DNA of 64,000 nucleotides, taken from Desulfurobacterium indicum. Lineage in GTDB: Bacteria > Aquificota > Aquificia > Desulfurobacteriales > Desulfurobacteriaceae. Shown piece after piece: positions 25,663 to 35,418 of the stretch (position 1 is its first letter; each line of letters opens with the position of its first letter). The DNA lies in assembly GCF_001968985.1 (NCBI RefSeq), contig NZ_MOEN01000001.1, positions 62,001-126,000 on the forward strand, given 5' to 3'. The notes under the pieces are model-generated. The model was given only the letters and a program-made list of their open reading frames with translations, ran no database searches and was not told the origin of the DNA. Made by a program: the position numbers and the translations under genes.

Positions 25663-28600
25663 TTAATCTGGTAGTCCTGTCGTTCCTATTGTTGCAAGCT
25701 CAACCTCTTTTGCTCCTATGGGCACAACTTTTCTGATTCTTTCGAACATAAAGTGATTTTCCAGAATTTCCGCAGCTCTTTCGCTTTTTGTAAATCTGTA
25801 ATGTTTATTGAGGAGGACTTTTAGAAAGTCGACATCTTTTCTTGAAAGTTCTTTTACGGTTACGTAATTACTGTTTATCTTTTTCTCTATTTCGTCGTCA
25901 AAAACGTAAGCCACACCGCCTGTCATTCCTGCTCCAAAGTTCATTCCTACCTTTCCGAGGACGGCAACGACACCTCTTACCATGTATTCGCAGGCGTGTT
26001 GTCCTGCTCCTTCAACGACAGCAATGGCACCGCTGTTTCTAACGGCAAATCGTTCGCCTACCCTACCAGCTGCAAAGAGTGCACCTCCCGTGGCTCCGTA
26101 AAGCAGAGTATTACCTGCTATAACGTTTTCTGACGGATTTCCTTTAAAGTTTTCCGGAAATGTTATAACTATGAGTCCACCGCCCAGTCCTTTTCCTACG
26201 TAATCGTTAGCTACGCCTTTGAGAAAAAGATTTATTCCTTTTGAAAGGAAAGCTCCGAAGCTCTGTCCAGCAGTTCCCTCAAAGTATAGTTTAATAATAT
26301 TTTTTGGAATCTCCTTTCCGAATTTTCTTATAAGAAGGTTTGAAAGGGGAATACCGATACCGCGGTCTGTGTTCTTGATGATGTATCTTCCGATAAAAGG
26401 TTCTCCGTGTTCTATGTAAGGTTCTGCATCTTGAACGATTCTGTCGTTTAGAGGTGATTCAACAGCATTGTAAGGGTAGGACTGCCTTTCAAACGGAATT
26501 GAGGGTTTAAGAATGTAACTTAAGTCAAGTTCTGAGGCTTTTGTGAACTTTTTAATTTTTTCCACGTCAGGTTTTAAAAGTCCGCTTTTTCCTGTTATCT
26601 CTTTCAGGCTTCTATATCCCATCTTTGCCAGGAATCTTCTCACATCTTCTGCGATGAATCGGAAATAGTTTATTACAGCTTCAACCTTCCCTTTGAATCT
26701 TTTCCTCAAAGCTTCATCTTGTGTTGCTATTCCTACTGGACATCTGTTCGTATGACACTCTCTGTCCATTACGCAACCTTCTGCTATCATAGCTGCCGTC
26801 CCTATGCCGAATTCTTCGGCACCGAGTAATGCTGCTATTATGACATCCCTTCCCGTTTTTATTCCTCCGTCAACTCTAAGGATTACGTTTTCTCTCAGTC
26901 CATTTTCACTGAGGGCTCTATGTGTTTCGGGAAGGCCTATTTCCCATGGGAGTCCAGCTCCTTTTATTGAGGTTATAGGAGATGCTCCAGTTCCGCCGTC
27001 ACATCCTGATATCTGGATAACATCGGCTTTTGCTTTTGCCACGCCGGCAGCGACAGTTCCAACTCCAGATTCTGCAACAAGTTTGACGGCTATTTTTGCT
27101 TCAGGGTTTGCAAGTTTCAGGTCGTATATTAGCTGTGCAAGGTCTTCTATAGAGTAGATGTCGTGGTGGGGCGGTGGAGATATAAGAGTAACGCCGGGAA
27201 CAGAAAATCTAAGTGATGCTATGTAAGGAGTAACTTTTTTTCCTGGTAGGTGTCCGCCTTCTCCCGGTTTTGCCCCCTGTGCTATTTTAATTTCAATTTC
27301 TTCGGCAGATGAAAGATAAGCCGGGGTGACTCCAAACCTTCCTGATGCCACCTGTTTTATCTTGCTGTTTTTAATGGTTCCGTATCTTTTGGGGTCTTCA
27401 CCACCTTCACCGCTACAGCTTTTTGAACCTATCCTGTTCATCGCTTCGGCTATTACTTCGTGTGCTTCTTTTGAAAGTGCTCCCACGGACATGCCGGGAA
27501 CCATGAGCTGTTTCATAATCTCTTCTGCTGATTCCAATTCCTCTAACGGAATCGGTGTTCTGTCTGATTCTATTTTCAGAAGATCCCTTATATAGACGGG
27601 GTTTTCTTTATAGTAGTCATAAATTTTCAGATATTCGTCAAAGTTCCCTGTTTTTGAAGATTTCAGTATGGCTCTTACAACCTGGACTGAAAATCCGTGT
27701 TTTTCTTTGCCCGGACGGTAATAAAGTTCACCGCTTTCCGGAATTTCATCAAGTTTTTCGGCAATTTCGAGTCTTTTGTTTATCTCTTTTTCTATGTCTT
27801 TTAATGTCATTCCGCCTATCGGGGAAAATGTATTCGGGAAGAATTCTTCAACAATTTCTTTTGAGAGGCCTATAATGTCGAAGTTTTGTCCAAGATGGTA
27901 GGATGATATGAGGGATATGCCCATCTTTGACATTATCTTTAGAAGTCCCTTGGTTACTGCTGTTTTGTAGTTTTTAACAAGTGTTTCAAACGGTAGATTG
28001 AGTTCAATTTCTCGTGTTTTAAGATATTTGTAAACCAGATGGGGGTAAACTGCGCTTGCTCCAAAAGCTATAAGAGCGGCAATTTCGTGGGTATTTTTTA
28101 CCTCTCCCGTTTCAACGACAATGGAAACTTTATGCATAAGTTCTTTTTTCTTCAGGTAGTTTACAAGTCCTGATACTGCAAGCAGCGAAGGAATTGGTTT
28201 TTGGGTGTCTTTATCGGAAAGAATTACTATGTCGGCACCTTTCTTGATTTCAAGTTCTATCGTTTCAAACAGTTTGTAGAGTCCTTCTTTAAGATCCGAT
28301 TCAAATTCCATTTTGAACGTTGCGGTTTTCATGAATTCAAGGTTTTTCAGACTTTTAAATTCTGAAGGTGTGAGCAGTGGTGATTTAAGTTCTACTCTTC
28401 TGGGCAATTTCCCTTCTCTTTCAAGGAAGTTTACCTTGCCGCCCAGTCTCATTTTCAGGGACATAACAACTCTTTCTCTGATCGGGTCTATCGGTGGATT
28501 TGTTACCTGGGCAAACTTTTGCTTGAAGCAGGAAAAGAGTAAGCAGGGATTTGTTGACATGAAAGGTGGTGGTGTGTCGTCTCCCATTGAATATACAGGT

Positions 28601-29991
28601 TCTTTTGCCTCTTCTGCCATTTCGTCAATAATAAATTCAAGGTCTTCTTTTGAAAAACCAAACTTCATCAGTTCTTTTTTCAGTTTTTCTTCTTCCGGTT
28701 TCTCAAATGTGCAAGGTGTTGAAAAGTCGGAAAGTTTAAAAAGCTTTCTCCTTATCTCTTTTTTAAGGTTTCTCTGAAGGGCGATTTTTCTTAAAACTTC
28801 TTTGTTTGTTTCTACCGTTCCAAATTCTGTGTTTACAACGAGGATTTCTCCGGGGGAGAGTCTGTTATGAGAAACAATTTTGCTTTCCGGGATTTCTATC
28901 ATTCCTTCTTCAGAGCCAAAGACAATCAGGTTATCATCTGTTATTATGTATCTTGCAGGTCTTAATCCGTTTCTATCAAGCTTTCCGCCTACCGTTTTTC
29001 CATCTGTAAATACTACTGCTGCAGGTCCGTCCCACGGTTTCATGAGAAGAAGATGATAGAGGAAAAATGCCCTTTCATCTTCGTCAAGGTCAAGCATTTC
29101 GTATGCAGGCGGTATTAGGACGCTTATGGCTTCTTCCGGTTGATATCCGGCAAGCACCATAAGTTCAAAAACTCTATCAAGGGATGCTGAATCGCTTTCA
29201 TTAAAGTCTACGAGCGGAAGGATTTCTCTTATCTGTGTTCCGAAACGGGAACTTTTTATTATCGGTTCAACAATTTTTATAAAGTTTCTGTTTGCAGTTA
29301 TTGTGTTGATTTCGCCGTTGTGAGCGAGCATTCTTAGGGGTTGTGCAAGTTTCCATTCGGGGTTTGTGTTTGTTGAGTATCGTTGATGGAATAGCGCAAT
29401 TGCCGTTTTAAATTCTTCGTTTTTAAGGTCCGGGTAAAATTTTTCAAGGTCAGGTGCAAGGAGCATTCCTTTATAGACTATCAGATTGTTTGATAAAGAT
29501 AGAATGTAGTTTTCTTTTGCAACCTCTTTTAGAGCCTTTTCTAATTTTCTGCGAAGTATGTAAAGTCCGATGTCTCCCAAGAATGGGATGATAATTTGGA
29601 CGATGAGAGGCATAGCTTTTCTGGCTATTTCTCCACATTCTTCCACTTTTATCGGAACTTCCCGGAGTGCAAAATCTACCTTTTCTTCTTTAAGGAGAGT
29701 TTCAAGTTTTTTTATTGAACCGTCGGCTGTTTTTCTATCTAAAAATATTGTTCCAACGGCGATGTCATTGTCTTGAAAGTCTTTTCCAATTTTTTTAGCC
29801 TCTTTTTTAAAGAATTCTTCTGGAAGCTGGAATAGGACACCGGAGCCGTCTCCCGTTCTTCCGTCTGATAGAACAGCGCCTCTGTGGGTCAGATTGGAAA
29901 CGGCTTTAAGTGCATTTTTAAGTATTTCATGGCTTTTTTCTCCGTTGATGTTTGCTATAAATCCGACACCGCAGGAATCTTTATGTTTCAT
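25663..29991 (-). CDS. gltB: Glutamate synthase large subunit
   Basis: Converts glutamine plus 2-oxoglutarate to two glutamates. At 1442 residues it has all parts in order: an N-terminal class II amidotransferase domain with the nucleophile in SCGVGFIA (Cys7, only a six-residue leader), the central domain, the FMN-binding synthase barrel (GEGGEDPKRYG, SGCDGGTGASPITSIKGAGLPWE), the 3Fe-4S cluster segment CVMDRECHTNRCPVGIATQ (about residues 1080-1100), and a C-terminal GXGXG beta-helix. The reductant-side small subunit gltD is not in the window, so the electron donor (NADPH or ferredoxin) is not known. Its start shares an ATGA with the upstream gene. Confidence 0.97.
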   Translation of the reverse strand: MKHKDSCGVGFIANINGEKSHEILKNALKAVSNLTHRGAVLSDGRTGDGSGVLFQLPEEFFKKEAKKIGKDFQDNDIAVGTIFLDRKTADGSIKKLETLLKEEKVDFALREVPIKVEECGEIARKAMPLIVQIIIPFLGDIGLYILRRKLEKALKEVAKENYILSLSNNLIVYKGMLLAPDLEKFYPDLKNEEFKTAIALFHQRYSTNTNPEWKLAQPLRMLAHNGEINTITANRNFIKIVEPIIKSSRFGTQIREILPLVDFNESDSASLDRVFELMVLAGYQPEEAISVLIPPAYEMLDLDEDERAFFLYHLLLMKPWDGPAAVVFTDGKTVGGKLDRNGLRPARYIITDDNLIVFGSEEGMIEIPESKIVSHNRLSPGEILVVNTEFGTVETNKEVLRKIALQRNLKKEIRRKLFKLSDFSTPCTFEKPEEEKLKKELMKFGFSKEDLEFIIDEMAEEAKEPVYSMGDDTPPPFMSTNPCLLFSCFKQKFAQVTNPPIDPIRERVVMSLKMRLGGKVNFLEREGKLPRRVELKSPLLTPSEFKSLKNLEFMKTATFKMEFESDLKEGLYKLFETIELEIKKGADIVILSDKDTQKPIPSLLAVSGLVNYLKKKELMHKVSIVVETGEVKNTHEIAALIAFGASAVYPHLVYKYLKTREIELNLPFETLVKNYKTAVTKGLLKIMSKMGISLISSYHLGQNFDIIGLSKEIVEEFFPNTFSPIGGMTLKDIEKEINKRLEIAEKLDEIPESGELYYRPGKEKHGFSVQVVRAILKSSKTGNFDEYLKIYDYYKENPVYIRDLLKIESDRTPIPLEELESAEEIMKQLMVPGMSVGALSKEAHEVIAEAMNRIGSKSCSGEGGEDPKRYGTIKNSKIKQVASGRFGVTPAYLSSAEEIEIKIAQGAKPGEGGHLPGKKVTPYIASLRFSVPGVTLISPPPHHDIYSIEDLAQLIYDLKLANPEAKIAVKLVAESGVGTVAAGVAKAKADVIQISGCDGGTGASPITSIKGAGLPWEIGLPETHRALSENGLRENVILRVDGGIKTGRDVIIAALLGAEEFGIGTAAMIAEGCVMDRECHTNRCPVGIATQDEALRKRFKGKVEAVINYFRFIAEDVRRFLAKMGYRSLKEITGKSGLLKPDVEKIKKFTKASELDLSYILKPSIPFERQSYPYNAVESPLNDRIVQDAEPYIEHGEPFIGRYIIKNTDRGIGIPLSNLLIRKFGKEIPKNIIKLYFEGTAGQSFGAFLSKGINLFLKGVANDYVGKGLGGGLIVITFPENFKGNPSENVIAGNTLLYGATGGALFAAGRVGERFAVRNSGAIAVVEGAGQHACEYMVRGVVAVLGKVGMNFGAGMTGGVAYVFDDEIEKKINSNYVTVKELSRKDVDFLKVLLNKHYRFTKSERAAEILENHFMFERIRKVVPIGAKEVELATIGTTGLPD

Positions 29992-30587
29992 TTTTCCTTC
30001 TCCTGAAAATGGATTATGTATTTTCCGTTGAATGATGTTGCTTCTTCAAGGCCTATAAACTTTGTTCCGTTTTCTTTGAATTTTTTGAAAGTGTCTGAGG
30101 GGAATAGGCAGTATTCAGGTTTTATGGTTTTTATAATCTCTTTAAATATGGGATTTTCGGGTTTTAGGTTGGAAACGAATATCTGAACTCTTTCAAGTTT
30201 CAGTTTCTGGAATGTGGCGAAAAGAGCGGCTATATCTTCGGCAAATATATAGCCTGTGTCTTTCTTCGGAAATTTTCCATTGTTTCTTTTTGCCCATTCC
30301 TGTCTTGTGAATTTCCACGTTTGTGGATGGTAGATACCGCTGAGCCCGCAGAAATAGATTCCTTTATATTTGAAAATCCTTGACATTATGTCAACACCGT
30401 CACTTTTTGAGAGGATTTCATAGTCTTTCTCTTTTCCGTGAATGTAAAACCATGTTCTCCTTAAAATTAAAGGTTTTTTTAAGTTTAACGGCCCTAAAGA
30501 GATGCTTATGTCTGCGCCGGAGACTTCTAGTAGTCCTTTTAACCTTTCTTCATTTCCGTTAAGGGCACCTGTTATGAGAAATTCCAT
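29988..30587 (-). CDS. Uncharacterised protein, possibly a degenerate metallophosphoesterase fold
   Basis: A 199-residue soluble protein. The order FLITGALNGNEERLKGLLE, then ISLGPLNL, then TWFYIHGKEKD, then GIYFCGLSGIYHP resembles a calcineurin-like phosphoesterase (D-x-H-G, G-D, G-N-H-E, and later His motifs), as in the CWF19L1/Dbr1-type N-terminal domain. The metal-binding Asp and His of the first motifs are absent, so it is probably not an active phosphatase. I could not name a family with certainty. It overlaps gltB by four bases and follows ftsY by 21 bases, so the three are likely cotranscribed. Confidence 0.65.
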   Translation of the reverse strand: MEFLITGALNGNEERLKGLLEVSGADISISLGPLNLKKPLILRRTWFYIHGKEKDYEILSKSDGVDIMSRIFKYKGIYFCGLSGIYHPQTWKFTRQEWAKRNNGKFPKKDTGYIFAEDIAALFATFQKLKLERVQIFVSNLKPENPIFKEIIKTIKPEYCLFPSDTFKKFKENGTKFIGLEEATSFNGKYIIHFQEKEK

Positions 30588-30608
30588 TGCCTTCTCCTTT
30601 TAGAGGCT

Positions 30609-31997
30609 TTAGCTGAAAAGTTCTTCTACGAATTCTTCAGGGTTGAAAGGTCTTAAATCTTCTATCTTTTCACCTATGCCGATATACTTTATCGGTATTT
30701 TTAGTTCGCTTGCTATCGCGACTACTATTCCGCCTTTTGCTGTACCGTCAAGTTTTGTAAGCACGATACCTGTTACGTCTGTTATCTCTTTGAAAGCTTT
30801 TGCCTGAGATATTGCGTTCTGTCCCGTGTTTGCATCAAGAACAAGGAGAATTTCGGAAGGTTCACCGGGTATCTCTCTGCTTATAACCTTCTTTATCTTT
30901 TTGATTTCTTTCATTAACCTATCTTTGTTGTGAAGTCTGCCAGCCGTATCAACTATCAGGATATCTTCTCCTCTGGCTTTTAAGCTTTGGACAGCGTCAA
31001 ACACTACGGAAGCAGGATCTGCCCCTTCGCTTCCTTTTACTATTCTTACGTCTGCCCTTTCAGCCCACACCTCAAGTTGTTCTATTGCAGCTGCTCTGAA
31101 TGTGTCGGCTGCTGCAAGGAGAACGCTTTTGCCTTTGTCTTTAAGCTGCTTTGCCAGTTTTCCTATTGTTGTTGTTTTTCCGACCCCGTTAACGCCAAGA
31201 ACCAGAATGACAGACGGACTGTTTTCTGTTCTCAATTCTCCGGCATAGTTTGACAGCAGATTTTTCAGCTTTTCTTTGAGGACTTCAAGAAGTTCATCTG
31301 AGGTTTTTAGTTTTCTCTTTTTAGTCTCTTTCCGAAGTTCATCTATAAGCTGAAGGCTTGTTTTTACTCCTATATCTGCAAGAATTAATCTCTCTTCCAA
31401 TTCCTCAAACAGTTCTTCATCTATTTCTCTTCCTTTAAAAACGGAGAAATTCAGGGCTTCTCGTGTTTTCTTTAAGCCTTCTTTAAAGGTTTTAAAAAAT
31501 CCTGCTTTTCTTTTGCCTGTCTTTTCTTCCAGCTCTTTTTTTAGCTTTTGTAGAGTTTTCTTTTCGCTGTCGGGAGTTATAGCCTCTATCTGTTTGACTA
31601 TTTTAAGAGCTTCTTCGTTTAACCCCTCTTCTTTTAGTATTTCTGCGATATTATATCCGGCAAAAAATTTTACCTTTTTGTTTCCAGATTGAAATGCGGT
31701 TTCAAAAAAGTTACGAGCCCTTGAGAGTTTGTTGTTTTCTTTCTCTTTAAGTCCGGCAAACAGAGCTTTTATCTCCTTTTCGGAATCGGGAATATGTTTT
31801 AGTGTTTCTTCTATTAATTTTTTCTCTTTTGCAATTTTAACCGCTTCGGTAACAAGGTTTCCGTTGCTGTAAATAATTGCGTTTGAAAGTGCCTCTCCGT
31901 CGTTTTCTTTCTCGGCCAGTTTTAACCACTTTTCCGGCTGGTTTGGATTTTCTTTCAGTTCTTCTCTTAAGCCTTTTCTTTTAAAAAAACCGAGCAT
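30609..31997 (-). CDS. ftsY: Signal recognition particle receptor FtsY
   Basis: SRP receptor GTPase targeting ribosomes to the membrane. The NG domain (about 165-462) has GVNGVGKTTTIGKLA as the P-loop (about 267-281), DTFRAAA, DTAGRLHNKDRLM (about 348-360), TKLDGTAKGG and the C-terminal GIGEKIEDLRPFNPEEFV. Residues 1-155 are not the usual acidic A domain but look like helical repeats (WLKLAEKENDGEALSNAI, FFAGYNIAEILKEEGLNEEALKIVKQIE), TPR-like in spacing. The start follows an AAGGAG site. It diverges from thiE; a minus-strand TATAAT at 32042-32037 is a candidate -10. Confidence 0.95.
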   Translation of the reverse strand: MLGFFKRKGLREELKENPNQPEKWLKLAEKENDGEALSNAIIYSNGNLVTEAVKIAKEKKLIEETLKHIPDSEKEIKALFAGLKEKENNKLSRARNFFETAFQSGNKKVKFFAGYNIAEILKEEGLNEEALKIVKQIEAITPDSEKKTLQKLKKELEEKTGKRKAGFFKTFKEGLKKTREALNFSVFKGREIDEELFEELEERLILADIGVKTSLQLIDELRKETKKRKLKTSDELLEVLKEKLKNLLSNYAGELRTENSPSVILVLGVNGVGKTTTIGKLAKQLKDKGKSVLLAAADTFRAAAIEQLEVWAERADVRIVKGSEGADPASVVFDAVQSLKARGEDILIVDTAGRLHNKDRLMKEIKKIKKVISREIPGEPSEILLVLDANTGQNAISQAKAFKEITDVTGIVLTKLDGTAKGGIVVAIASELKIPIKYIGIGEKIEDLRPFNPEEFVEELFS

Positions 31998-32093
31998 AGT
32001 TTACTCCTTTAGCTATTGAACGTCTGGTAATACTAAATTATACTATTACTTTGATTTGATTTTTCCACATTTTCGTTTATGAAAGGTGTTCTA

Positions 32094-32729
32094 ATGGATT
32101 TAAGGCTTTATGCAATTACTGATGAACGTTTTATGGATGAAACCAATATAGCCGATAAAGTGGCAGCGGCAATAGAGGGTGGTGTTTCTGTTATTCAGTA
32201 TAGAGCCAAAAGTAAAGATTCTGTTGTTATGTATCGTGAAGCTTTGATTGTTAGGGATGTTACCAAAAAATATAGGATTCCGTTTATCGTTAATGACAGA
32301 CTGGATATTGCCCTTGCTGTGTCTGCCGATGGTGTTCATGTCGGACAGACCGATCTGCCGGTTTCTGTTATAAGGAGAATTGTAGGAAGAGATTTTATAG
32401 TGGGGCTTTCAACTCACAATTTGTTTCAGGTTGAAAATGCCAATAAAGAAGAAGTTAATTACATAGGTTTTGGTCCTGTTTTTCCGACAAATACGAAGAA
32501 GAATCCTGATCCGGTAGTTGGAGTGGACAGTTTATGTGAAGCTGTGAAAAAATCCGTTCATCCGGTTATTGCAATTGGAGGGATTAATTCGGATAATATT
32601 GGCAGTATTCTTATGTGTAAACCTGCAGGTGTCGCAGTTGTCAGAGCGGTTTTTGACGGAGACCCTTTCCTGAATGCCAGAAAATTGAGAGAGAAGATAG
32701 ATGCTGAGATGGGCGGAAGTTTATCTTGA
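32094..32729 (+). CDS. thiE: Thiamine-phosphate synthase
   Basis: Joins the pyrimidine and thiazole phosphates to make thiamine monophosphate. The TIM barrel has LYAITDERF at the start, VIQYRAKSKDS with the phosphate-pocket Arg near residue 36, FIVNDRLDIALAVSADGVHVGQTDLP (about 63-88), GLSTHN, YIGFGPVFPTNTKK and AIGGI. The ATG at 32094 is preferred, five bases after AAAGGTG; a second in-frame ATG at 32079 is possible. About 211 residues. The stop lies 29 bases inside alr. No THI-box riboswitch is seen upstream. It opens a plus-strand run up to selB. Confidence 0.93.
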   Translation: MDLRLYAITDERFMDETNIADKVAAAIEGGVSVIQYRAKSKDSVVMYREALIVRDVTKKYRIPFIVNDRLDIALAVSADGVHVGQTDLPVSVIRRIVGRDFIVGLSTHNLFQVENANKEEVNYIGFGPVFPTNTKKNPDPVVGVDSLCEAVKKSVHPVIAIGGINSDNIGSILMCKPAGVAVVRAVFDGDPFLNARKLREKIDAEMGGSLS

Positions 32730-33756
32730 TAGATTAAAGAGAAATTACGAGAATCTGAAGAGGTTTACCGGGCATAAAAGAATAATTGCAGTTGTTAAAG
32801 CAAACGCTTACGGGCACGGAAGTGTAAAAGTTGCTTCTTTCCTTGAAAGGAAAACTGATGTAGATGCCTTTGCTGTTGCTACAGTTTTCGAGGGTATAGA
32901 GCTCAGAGAAGGAGGGGTGGAAAAACCTATTATTGTGATGAGTAATCCTCTTTTTGAAAATGCCCGTAACTTTCTGGAATATAGATTAACACCTGTAATT
33001 TTTGATTTTGAGAGTTTAGGTATTGCTCTTGAAACGGGAATTCCATTTCATATAAAGTTAGATACAGGTATGGGCAGATTGGGTTTTTTGCCCGGAGATT
33101 TTCAGAGGTTAACAGAAATTTTTAAGTCTCCTCTTTTTAAAGGTATTATGAGTCATTTTCCTGTTTCTGATGAGGATAAGTGTTTTACTAAAGAGCAGTT
33201 TTCGTTTTTTTTAAGGTTTATTAAGGAAGTTCTAAAAGTTAATAGAAATGTTGCAGTTCATATAGATAATAGTGCGGCTGTTCCTTACCATTTTGATTCG
33301 TTACTGACACATTCAAGAATTGGTCTTGCTCTTTACGGAAGTAAGCCGAGTTCCAATTTTCCTGTAAAACTTGAGCAGGTCATGGAGATTAAGTCAAGAT
33401 TGATACAGGTAAAAACTCTGCCGGAAGGATGGGGAATTTCTTACGGCAGGACTTATGTTACCTCTTCACGAGAGAAGGTGGGAGTTGTTGCTTTTGGGTA
33501 TGCTGATGGTTTGATGAGAAGTCTTTCTGGTAATTGGTCTGTGAAAATTAACGGCCGGAAGTGTTCTGTTAGAGGAAGAATCTGTATGGATATGACGATT
33601 GTTTCACTTGAAGGGGTTAAGGCTTCTCCAGGTGATGAAGTTATCATTACCGATAGAGAGCTAACCTTTGATAAAATGGCAGAGAAAGCAGGCACGATTT
33701 CATACGAGATTATGTGTGATGTCAGTCCAAGGGTTAAGAGAATATTTATAGAGTAA
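32701..33756 (+). CDS. alr: Alanine racemase
   Basis: PLP enzyme making D-alanine for peptidoglycan. The PLP lysine lies in VVKANAYGHG (about residues 31-40), the catalytic Tyr in the opposite active-site arm is in the GVVAFGYADG region and RICMDMTIVSL follows at about 297-307. KLDTGMGRLGF (about 119-129) and SRIGLALYG are further family marks. At 351 residues it is slightly short, typical for thermophiles. The ATG lies within the end of thiE; no better start exists downstream before the conserved N terminus. Confidence 0.94.
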   Translation: MLRWAEVYLDRLKRNYENLKRFTGHKRIIAVVKANAYGHGSVKVASFLERKTDVDAFAVATVFEGIELREGGVEKPIIVMSNPLFENARNFLEYRLTPVIFDFESLGIALETGIPFHIKLDTGMGRLGFLPGDFQRLTEIFKSPLFKGIMSHFPVSDEDKCFTKEQFSFFLRFIKEVLKVNRNVAVHIDNSAAVPYHFDSLLTHSRIGLALYGSKPSSNFPVKLEQVMEIKSRLIQVKTLPEGWGISYGRTYVTSSREKVGVVAFGYADGLMRSLSGNWSVKINGRKCSVRGRICMDMTIVSLEGVKASPGDEVIITDRELTFDKMAEKAGTISYEIMCDVSPRVKRIFIE

Positions 33757-33773
33757 AGTTTGAGAGGGAGGAA

Positions 33774-34595
33774 ATGGAAAGGTATTACATGGCTTTTGAC
33801 TTTGCCATTCCGAACGAAGAGAGAGATAAAGCGGATTGCATACTTTTTGAGGCTGGTTGCAAAGGGATAGAGGATTTAAAAGAGGAGAATGGAATATCGT
33901 ATATTCGTGTCTATTTTGACAGTGAAACCGATTTTAATCCTCAGGTTTCACCTCTTAAGGATTATCTGCTTGGATCTTTCAGAATAGAAGAGCAGAACTG
34001 GAATGAAAACTGGAAAAAGCATTTTAAACCGACGCCTATTGGAAAAAAAATTGTTGTTGTTCCTTCATGGATGAAGGATGATTTTGATCCCGGTGACAGG
34101 ATCCCTATATACATCTATCCGGGGCAGACTTTCGGCACAGGTACTCATGAAACTACAAAGTTGATGATGGAACTTATAGAAGAGTTTATGCTTCCCGGAT
34201 TTTCGTTTCTTGATGTTGGTTGCGGAACCGGCATTCTCTCTATTCTTGCCAGAAAACTGGGTGCTAAAAAAGTTGTGGCTTGCGATATTCAGAAAGAGGT
34301 TGAGGATGAGCTTGAACTTAACATGACTATAAATAATGTTTCTGGTATAGAGTTTATTCCCGGAAGTGTTGATGCTGTTGAAGGGACTTTTGATATGGTT
34401 GCTGCGAACATAGAGAAACACCTCTTAGAGCCGTTAATACCTGATCTTGTCAAAAGGACGGGAAGATATTTACTTGTTTCAGGCATTTTGAAGCATCAAG
34501 AAGAGGATATGGTGAAGAAGCTTAAAAATGAAGGCCTTGTTATTAATGAGATTAGAAGGGAAGATGAATGGATAGCTATAGCGGCAATGAAATAA
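33774..34595 (+). CDS. prmA: Ribosomal protein L11 methyltransferase
   Basis: Trimethylates residues of ribosomal protein L11 using SAM. The 273-residue protein has the small N-terminal substrate domain (1-60), the linker NWNENWKKHFKPTPIGKKIVVVPSWM, the hallmark PGQTFGTGTHETTKLMMELIE (about 116-136) and the SAM motif FLDVGCGTGILSILARKLGAKKVVACDI (about 145-172). The acceptor motif reads AANIEKHLLEPLIPDL. An AGGGAGG ribosome site precedes the ATG. The stop codon TAA overlaps an ATG of the next gene. Confidence 0.93.
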   Translation: MERYYMAFDFAIPNEERDKADCILFEAGCKGIEDLKEENGISYIRVYFDSETDFNPQVSPLKDYLLGSFRIEEQNWNENWKKHFKPTPIGKKIVVVPSWMKDDFDPGDRIPIYIYPGQTFGTGTHETTKLMMELIEEFMLPGFSFLDVGCGTGILSILARKLGAKKVVACDIQKEVEDELELNMTINNVSGIEFIPGSVDAVEGTFDMVAANIEKHLLEPLIPDLVKRTGRYLLVSGILKHQEEDMVKKLKNEGLVINEIRREDEWIAIAAMK

Positions 34596-35416
34596 TGGTT
34601 GACCTTCATGTCCATACCACCTGTTCCGATGGGACAGATAAACCTGAAGATGTCGTTAGGCTTGCTTATTTGAAAGGACTTTCCTTGATAAGTATCACTG
34701 ATCATGATACGGTTGCAGGGCTAAATAGAGCTATGAGTGCCGGGAAATTATACGGTGTTGATGTTATTCCGGGAATTGAAGTAACAGCGGATACTTCCAC
34801 TCTTCCGGAGTCAGCGGAGTTTCATATTTTGGGATATTTTGTTAATCCTTCTGCTCCATCAATGCTTGAACTTGTGGATTTTTTCTCAAAATCGCGGGAA
34901 GAAAGAAACAGAATCCTTATTGAACGTTTGGAAGAGGAAGGTTTTGATATAAATTACGATGAGCTTGAAAAACTTTTTGGTAAGAATTTTGGAAAACCAA
35001 ATATCGTTACAGTTCTTGTTAAAAAGCATATAGTCTCTTCTCGCGAAAGTGCCTTTGCTCTTTTAAAAAGGTTCAAAGTCAAAAGAAGGAAGCTTGACCA
35101 TAGAGAGATTTTCAAATTGATTAAAGAAGCAGGTGGAATTCCTGTGCTGGCGCATCCTTGCACTTTAAAACTAAAATGTTCGAAGCTTTACGATTTTGTT
35201 GTCGGTTTGAAAAAGGAAGGGCTGGAAGGTATTGAAGTTATTCACTCTGACCATACTCCTTCAATGATTGTAAATTTTAAGGAAATAGCAAAAGACCTTG
35301 GACTTTATACCACGGGCGGTAGCGATTATCACGGGTATAATAAACCTGACATAGACATTGGTATGCTTAAAATTAAAATGAAAGATCTCAATTTTGGTGT
35401 TTTAGCTGGAGTGTAA
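34568..35416 (+). CDS. PHP-domain phosphoesterase (RNase AM/TrpH-like)
   Basis: A metal-dependent PHP-fold phosphoesterase. DLHVHTTCSDGTDKPEDVV near the start gives the first His/Asp ligands; ITDHDTVAGLNRAM (about 42-55), PGIEVTAD, VLAHPCTLK (about 193-201) and GSDYHGYNK (about 254-262) supply the others. The E. coli relative (TrpH/YciV) digests 5'-phosphorylated RNA ends or 3',5'-bisphosphonucleotides. The ATG at 34568 has a good AAGGGA site seven bases upstream and gives 282 residues; an ATG at 34595, overlapping the prmA stop, would give the more usual MVDLHVH opening. Three bases separate it from gpsA. Confidence 0.88.
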   Translation: MDSYSGNEIMVDLHVHTTCSDGTDKPEDVVRLAYLKGLSLISITDHDTVAGLNRAMSAGKLYGVDVIPGIEVTADTSTLPESAEFHILGYFVNPSAPSMLELVDFFSKSREERNRILIERLEEEGFDINYDELEKLFGKNFGKPNIVTVLVKKHIVSSRESAFALLKRFKVKRRKLDHREIFKLIKEAGGIPVLAHPCTLKLKCSKLYDFVVGLKKEGLEGIEVIHSDHTPSMIVNFKEIAKDLGLYTTGGSDYHGYNKPDIDIGMLKIKMKDLNFGVLAGV

Positions 35417-35418
35417 TT

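Noticed and set aside
25663-29991. Several long plus-strand frames opposite gltB
   Set aside because: They are shadows of the glutamate synthase gene and encode low-complexity Ser/Phe/Leu-rich peptides without motifs.
31998-32093. Possible TPP riboswitch before thiE
   Set aside because: The gap is too short and no THI-box sequence is present.
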